Positions 60,170 to 64,000 of a stretch of DNA of 64,000 nt are shown here, piece by piece. The stretch's first letter is position 1; every line of letters starts with the position of its first letter. This DNA comes from Microbispora amethystogenes (GTDB lineage: Bacteria > Actinomycetota > Actinomycetes > Streptosporangiales > Streptosporangiaceae). The notes beneath the pieces were generated by a model, which did no database searches, was not told where the DNA came from, and saw nothing but the letters and a program-made list of their open reading frames with translations. The DNA lies in contig NZ_BOOB01000014.1 of the NCBI RefSeq assembly GCF_016863015.1, positions 248,001 to 312,000 of the forward strand. Direction: 5' to 3'. The position numbers and the translations under genes are program-made.

Positions 60170-61374
60170 GCGCACTCCCCGGCTTCCGGACGGCCGGTCC
60201 CCGCGAGGCCGGGAGGAGCGCCGGGGTCGCCGTCCACCGTGTCCCCGCCGCCCGGGGATCCGGCGGTCCCGCCGGCCAGGACGTACGCGGTGAGCGCGGC
60301 CACCAGGCGGGCCCGGACCGGCATCTCGGCGACCACGACGTGCTCTCCGGCGGCGTGCGCGCCGCCGCCGACCGCGCCCAGGCCGTCGAGCGTGGGGCAG
60401 CCGGCCCCGGCGGTGAAGTTGCCGTCAGAGCCGCCGCCGACCGTCACCCCGCGCAGCGGGGCCATGCCCAGCTCACGCGCGGTCCGTACGGCGACCTCGA
60501 ACAGCCCGGCGGAGGCGGCGGGGTCGAGAGGCGGGCGGTTCGGCCCGCCGCGCAGCTCAAGGCGTACGCCCGGGGTGCGGGGGGTGAGCGCGCGCATCAG
60601 CTCGTCCACCCGCCGCTGCGCGGCCTGGTCGGGCACCCGCACGTCGACCGCCACCCGGGCCCGCGCGGGCACGGTGTTGGTGCTCGTCCCGGCGGCCAGC
60701 ATGGTCGGGGTGACCGACGTGGCCCCCGCCCTGGACGACGACCCGACCTGGTCGCCGATCGCCGCGACGGCCAGCACCTGATGGGCCAGCTCCACGGCGG
60801 CGTTGGCGCCCCGCTCGGGTTCGAGCCCGGCGTGCGCGGCCCGGCCGTGCACGATCAGCTCGTACCGCGAGATGCCCTTGCGCGCGGTCTTGAGCGCGCC
60901 GCCGTCCGCGCTGGCCTCCAGCACGAACGCGGCGGCGCACCGCGCCGCGATCGACTCGATCAGCGGGCGGGAGGTCGGCGAGCCGAGCTCCTCGTCGCCG
61001 ACGACGAGCACGCTGAGGCCGTCGGGGGAGGGTAGCGAGGCCGCCGCGTGGAACAGCTGCACGAGCCCGGCCTTCATGTCGAAGACACCCGGCCCCCGCG
61101 CCACGCCGTCCGCGACCGACCAGGGGTGCTCGCGCAGCGTGCCGACGGGCCAGACGGTGTCGTGGTGGCCGAGCAGCAGCACCCGCGGGGCGCCGAACGA
61201 CCAGAGCAGGTGCGTCACCCCGCCGATCACCAGGATCTCCGGGTCCGCCCCGAGCAGCCTGCGGCCCTGCGCGGCCACGACCCGGGCGCTGCGCGCCACC
61301 GCCTCGTGGTCGCTGGAGTACGACTCGCAGAGCACGAGCTCTTCGAGGTCGGCCAGCATCGCGTCCAGGTTCAC
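60166..61374 (-). CDS. M20-family metallopeptidase (carboxypeptidase G2-like)
   Basis: 402 aa from GTG 61372-61374, overlapping the dipeptidase stop (GTGA). Metal ligands are visible: LLLGHHDTVWPVG (His, Asp), GPGVFDMKAG (bridging Asp), VVGDEELGSP (catalytic and metal Glu). A dimerisation domain follows, and the final His is in GGGAHAAGEHV. The family removes C-terminal Glu or deacylates amino acids. No signal peptide, so cytoplasmic. Coupled to an M19 dipeptidase and a GNAT enzyme, it is probably for breakdown or recycling of a peptide or acyl-amino acid. Confidence 0.9.
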   Translation of the reverse strand: MNLDAMLADLEELVLCESYSSDHEAVARSARVVAAQGRRLLGADPEILVIGGVTHLLWSFGAPRVLLLGHHDTVWPVGTLREHPWSVADGVARGPGVFDMKAGLVQLFHAAASLPSPDGLSVLVVGDEELGSPTSRPLIESIAARCAAAFVLEASADGGALKTARKGISRYELIVHGRAAHAGLEPERGANAAVELAHQVLAVAAIGDQVGSSSRAGATSVTPTMLAAGTSTNTVPARARVAVDVRVPDQAAQRRVDELMRALTPRTPGVRLELRGGPNRPPLDPAASAGLFEVAVRTARELGMAPLRGVTVGGGSDGNFTAGAGCPTLDGLGAVGGGAHAAGEHVVVAEMPVRARLVAALTAYVLAGGTAGSPGGGDTVDGDPGAPPGLAGTGRPEAGECA

Positions 61375-62450
61375 CGCGCGGGCTGTCCCTCTCCCGCCCC
61401 TTCGGGCGCCGGCCGGCCCAGCTCGGCCCGGAACAGGCGCATCACGTTCGCGCCCAGGATCTTCTGGATCTCCTCCTCCGAGAATCCCCGCTTGACCAGC
61501 CCGTCGGTCACCAGCGGAAGTCCGCGCGGCCCCTCCAGGCCGGGGATCGCCGCGCCGGCGTCGATCCCCGAATAAGCGAAGCCCTCGCAGCACGGCGGGG
61601 TGAGGTCCTCTGTGACCTCGCGCATGAAGTCGGGGCCGAGGCCCACGTGGTCGATCCCGGCGACGGAGGCGACGTGCTCGATGTGGTCCACCAGATGGTC
61701 GACGGTGGCCGAGCGGGCGTCCTCGGTGAGGAAGGCGGCCAGGAAGTTGACGCAGACCACGCCACCGCCCGCGGCGACGCCCCTGAGCTGCTCGTCGGTG
61801 AGGTTCCTGTGGTGGTCGCGCAGGGCGCGGGCCGAGGAGTGGGTCGCGATGACCGGCCGGGCCGCGATCTCCAGCACGTGCGCGACCCCCGTCGCGCCCA
61901 GGTGCGAGATGTCGAAGAGCATCCCGAGCCGTTCCATCTCACGCAGCGCCTGGACCCCGTGGCTGGTGAGCCGGGAGCCGGTGCCGTCCTGGCCGCTGCC
62001 GTCCGCGAGAGCCGTACGGCCCCAGTGGGCGATCGACGCGACGCGGACCCCGAGCCGGTGCAGGGTCGGGACCAGCTCCACGCTCTCGTCGATCCCGGGC
62101 ATGCTCTCCAGGGCGAGGACCAGGGCGATCCTGCCGAGGGCGAGGGCCTCGTCGATCTGCTGCCCGTCGTGGCACAGCGCGACCGCGTCCGGGTTGCCCT
62201 CGGCCAGCACGTGGGCACACTCGATCATGCGCAGGGTCTGGCGCAGCGCCCCCTCGGGGCGAAACCAGCTGTCCACGAACACCGGCAGCACCTGCACGTC
62301 GACCCCGCCCTCGACGAGCTGGGGCAGCCATCGGTCGCGGAAGAACGAGGACCAGATCTCCGGAGGTCTGGCGGAGACGGCCATCAGTAGGTCGTTGTGA
62401 GTGTCGGCGACCACGAGTCTGTCGTGCGGGCTCTGCTGACCATCGGGCAC
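61371..62450 (-). CDS. M19-family membrane-dipeptidase-type dipeptidase
   Basis: 359 aa from GTG 62448-62450 (AAGGA about 9 nt upstream). Zinc-site motifs: VVADTHNDLLMAV (H-x-D), ALESMPGID (bridging Glu), SIAHWGRT, FDISHLGATG and PVIATHSSARALRDHHRNLT, with GIDHVGLGPDF near the end. This is a full catalytic set for a renal-dipeptidase-like enzyme that cleaves dipeptides, including D-amino-acid ones. No signal peptide. First gene of a three-gene coupled operon. Confidence 0.92.
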   Translation of the reverse strand: MPDGQQSPHDRLVVADTHNDLLMAVSARPPEIWSSFFRDRWLPQLVEGGVDVQVLPVFVDSWFRPEGALRQTLRMIECAHVLAEGNPDAVALCHDGQQIDEALALGRIALVLALESMPGIDESVELVPTLHRLGVRVASIAHWGRTALADGSGQDGTGSRLTSHGVQALREMERLGMLFDISHLGATGVAHVLEIAARPVIATHSSARALRDHHRNLTDEQLRGVAAGGGVVCVNFLAAFLTEDARSATVDHLVDHIEHVASVAGIDHVGLGPDFMREVTEDLTPPCCEGFAYSGIDAGAAIPGLEGPRGLPLVTDGLVKRGFSEEEIQKILGANVMRLFRAELGRPAPEGAGEGQPAR

Positions 62451-62535
62451 GGCGGGGGTCCTTCCCTGTGTCGAGTCCTCGAATGGGACGTTACCTTTCC
62501 CGGGCCACCCCGCGGCCAGGCTGTAGTGTGCGCGG

Positions 62536-63390
62536 GTGGATTCGATCTCCTCCTGCGCCCTCGCCGAGGTCGTCGCGCGGCTGGACGCGTTGTACGACCC
62601 CTCCTGGGCCGAGTCGTGGGACGCGGTGGGCCTCGTCTGCGGCGACCCCGGGCAGCCCGTACGGAAGATCCTCTTCGCCGTCGACCCGGTCGCGGTCGTC
62701 GTCGACGAGGCCCTCGCCTGGGGGGCCGACCTCGTCGTCACCCACCACCCGCTCTATCTGCGCGGCACCACGAGCGTCGCCGCGACCACCTTCAAGGGCC
62801 GGGTCGTCCACCGGCTCATCCGGGGCGGCTCCGCGCTGTACGCCGCGCACACCAACGCCGACGTGGCCGACCCGGGCGTCTCCGACGCGCTCGCGCGGGC
62901 CGTCGGCCTCGCGGGCGACCTGCGGCCCCTCCAGCCCGCCGCGGACGACCCGCGCCGGGGGCTCGGCCGGATCGGGGACCTGCCCGCCCCTATGCCGCTG
63001 CGGGAGTTCGCCGCGCTGGCCGCCGCCGGACTGCCGCGTACGGCGGCTCCGCTCCGCGTCGCGGGCGACCCGGACCGCACGGTGCGGACCGTCGCCGTCT
63101 GCGGCGGCGCCGGAGACTCCCTCCTGGGCACGGCCCGGGCGGCGGGAGTGGACGTCTATCTCACGGCCGACCTCCGGCACCACCCGGCCGGCGAACACCT
63201 GGAGGCGGGCGGGCCCGCGCTCGTCGACGCCTCTCACTGGGCCACCGAATGGCCTTGGCTCGCCGACGCCGCCGAGCGTCTGACGTCAGTGTTGGCGGCA
63301 GGTGGCATTAGTGTTGAGGCGCGCGTCTCGGGCGCCGTCACCGACGCCTGGACGGCGACGACCACCGACTTGGACCCCCGAGCATCTTGA
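62536..63390 (+). CDS. Nif3-like dinuclear-metal-centre protein
   Basis: 284 aa from a GTG at 62536. Metal motifs are VTHHPLYLRG (about 76) and AAHTNADVADPG (about 98), with the C-terminal HWATEWPWL (about 235) supplying the last ligands in place of the common H-x-x-x-E. Homologues are annotated GTP cyclohydrolase I type 2, but their real role is unsettled. It is followed 10 bp later by a coiled-coil zinc-ribbon gene, the usual actinobacterial pair. Confidence 0.9.
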   Translation: MDSISSCALAEVVARLDALYDPSWAESWDAVGLVCGDPGQPVRKILFAVDPVAVVVDEALAWGADLVVTHHPLYLRGTTSVAATTFKGRVVHRLIRGGSALYAAHTNADVADPGVSDALARAVGLAGDLRPLQPAADDPRRGLGRIGDLPAPMPLREFAALAAAGLPRTAAPLRVAGDPDRTVRTVAVCGGAGDSLLGTARAAGVDVYLTADLRHHPAGEHLEAGGPALVDASHWATEWPWLADAAERLTSVLAAGGISVEARVSGAVTDAWTATTTDLDPRAS

Positions 63391-63400
63391 GGGATTTGGG

Positions 63401-64000
63401 ATGAAGGCCGCACCGGAAGCACAGAAGCGTCTGCTCGATCTCGCGGAGCTCGACACGAGTCTCGACCGGGTGCGGCACCGCCGCCGCACCCTGCCCGACC
63501 TGGCCGAGATCGACGAGCTGTCCAAGAGGCTCGCGCGGCTCGCCACCCAGGTCATCGCCGCCGAGACCGAGGCCGGCGACCTCGCCCGCGACCAGGCCAA
63601 GGCCGAGTCGGACGTCGACGCCGTACGCGTCCGGGTCGACCGCGACACCAAGCGCCTCGACTCCGGGCAGGTCTCCTCGCCCAAGGACCTGGCGAGCCTC
63701 CAGTCCGAGATCACCTCGCTGCGGCGCAGGCAGTCGGACCTGGAGGAGGTCGTGCTGGAGATCATGGAGCGCCGGGAGGCGGCGGACGCCCAGGTGGAGT
63801 CGCTCAGGTCCGAGCGTGACAAGGTCACCGGGACGCTGCGGGCCGCCGAGGAACGCCGCGACGCGGCCTTCGCCGAGATCGACAAGGAGGGCGGCGAGCT
63901 GACCGGCCGCCGGACTACGGTCTCCGCCGACATTCCCGCCGACCTGCTCGCCCTGTACGAGAAGCTGCGCGAGCAGAGCGGCGTCGGCGCGGCCATGCTG
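63401..64000 (+). CDS. coiled-coil zinc-ribbon protein (CT398-like), partial at right edge
   Basis: ATG 63401 behind GAGGGATTTGGG; 200 codons are visible and the frame runs off the window. Residues about 10-180 are a long charged coiled coil (LDLAELDTSLDRVRHRRRTL, VDAVRVRVDRDTKRLDSG, and SPKDLASLQSEITSLRRRQS). This is the N-terminal domain of the zf-RING_7/C4-type zinc-ribbon family, whose Cys4 ribbon would lie beyond the edge. It is in an operon with the Nif3-like gene. Confidence 0.88.
   Translation, partial: MKAAPEAQKRLLDLAELDTSLDRVRHRRRTLPDLAEIDELSKRLARLATQVIAAETEAGDLARDQAKAESDVDAVRVRVDRDTKRLDSGQVSSPKDLASLQSEITSLRRRQSDLEEVVLEIMERREAADAQVESLRSERDKVTGTLRAAEERRDAAFAEIDKEGGELTGRRTTVSADIPADLLALYEKLREQSGVGAAML

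Overview
This window is about 72% G+C, rich in GTG starts and in 4-bp ATGA/GTGA start-stop overlaps. It carries families typical of filamentous actinomycetes: polyphosphate glucokinase, DUF5999, AfsR-type ATPases, a bacterial terpene synthase and SCO2521-SCO2524-type proteins. I infer a chromosomal segment of a Streptosporangiales/Streptomyces-like actinobacterium. The genus cannot be fixed from sequence alone. I saw no rRNA, tRNA, CRISPR array, transposase or prophage.

Layout. 1-7.3 kb: a stress/dormancy-type group (DUF1876 protein, tandem universal stress protein, Hsp20), a cupin, a uridine-kinase-like P-loop protein, a TetR/NmrA divergent pair with two near-identical palindromic operators, polyphosphate glucokinase, and a cysteine-ended leader peptide plus hairpin in front of an orphan winged-helix regulator. 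7.7-14.1 kb: HrpA-type helicase, gamma-glutamyltransferase-like protein, HAD hydrolase. 14.2-17.3 kb: a lower-GC two-gene module, a HEPN-like small protein coupled to a 907-aa protein with two P-loop domains. 17.4-30 kb: MarR regulator and serine hydrolase, hemerythrin, Ser/Thr kinase, GDSL hydrolase, tyrosine phosphatase, PAC2 and Gfo/Idh proteins, a terpene synthase, and an AfsR-like NTPase gene broken by one amber codon. 30-35 kb: anti-sigma-type ATPase, DUF5999, a lone receiver and a NarL/DUF4118-GAF kinase pair. 34.7-43 kb: an ABC exporter whose ATPase is fused to an extracytoplasmic serine hydrolase, a polytopic membrane protein, CopC/CopD, and an MFS transporter. 43-50 kb: alpha/beta hydrolase, acetyltransferase, LacI regulator divergent from a GH5 glycosidase, FAD amino-acid oxidase. 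50.2-55.8 kb: a tightly coupled five-gene operon of SCO2524/2523/2522/2521-type proteins ending in a membrane-anchored PLD-like protein. 56-64 kb: 2-hydroxyacid dehydrogenase, ThDP decarboxylase, an M19/M20 peptidase plus GNAT operon, Nif3-like protein and the start of a coiled-coil zinc-ribbon protein.

The two strongest candidates for undescribed systems are the 14.2-17.3 kb HEPN/dual-NTPase pair and the 50.2-55.8 kb operon. Each carries a ParA/MinD-like ATPase in which the usual Walker A lysine is arginine (KGGVGRT and KGGTGRS). A second theme is that short GC-rich tandem repeats (15, 18 or 24 bp) occur both between genes and, in frame, inside at least six unrelated genes.
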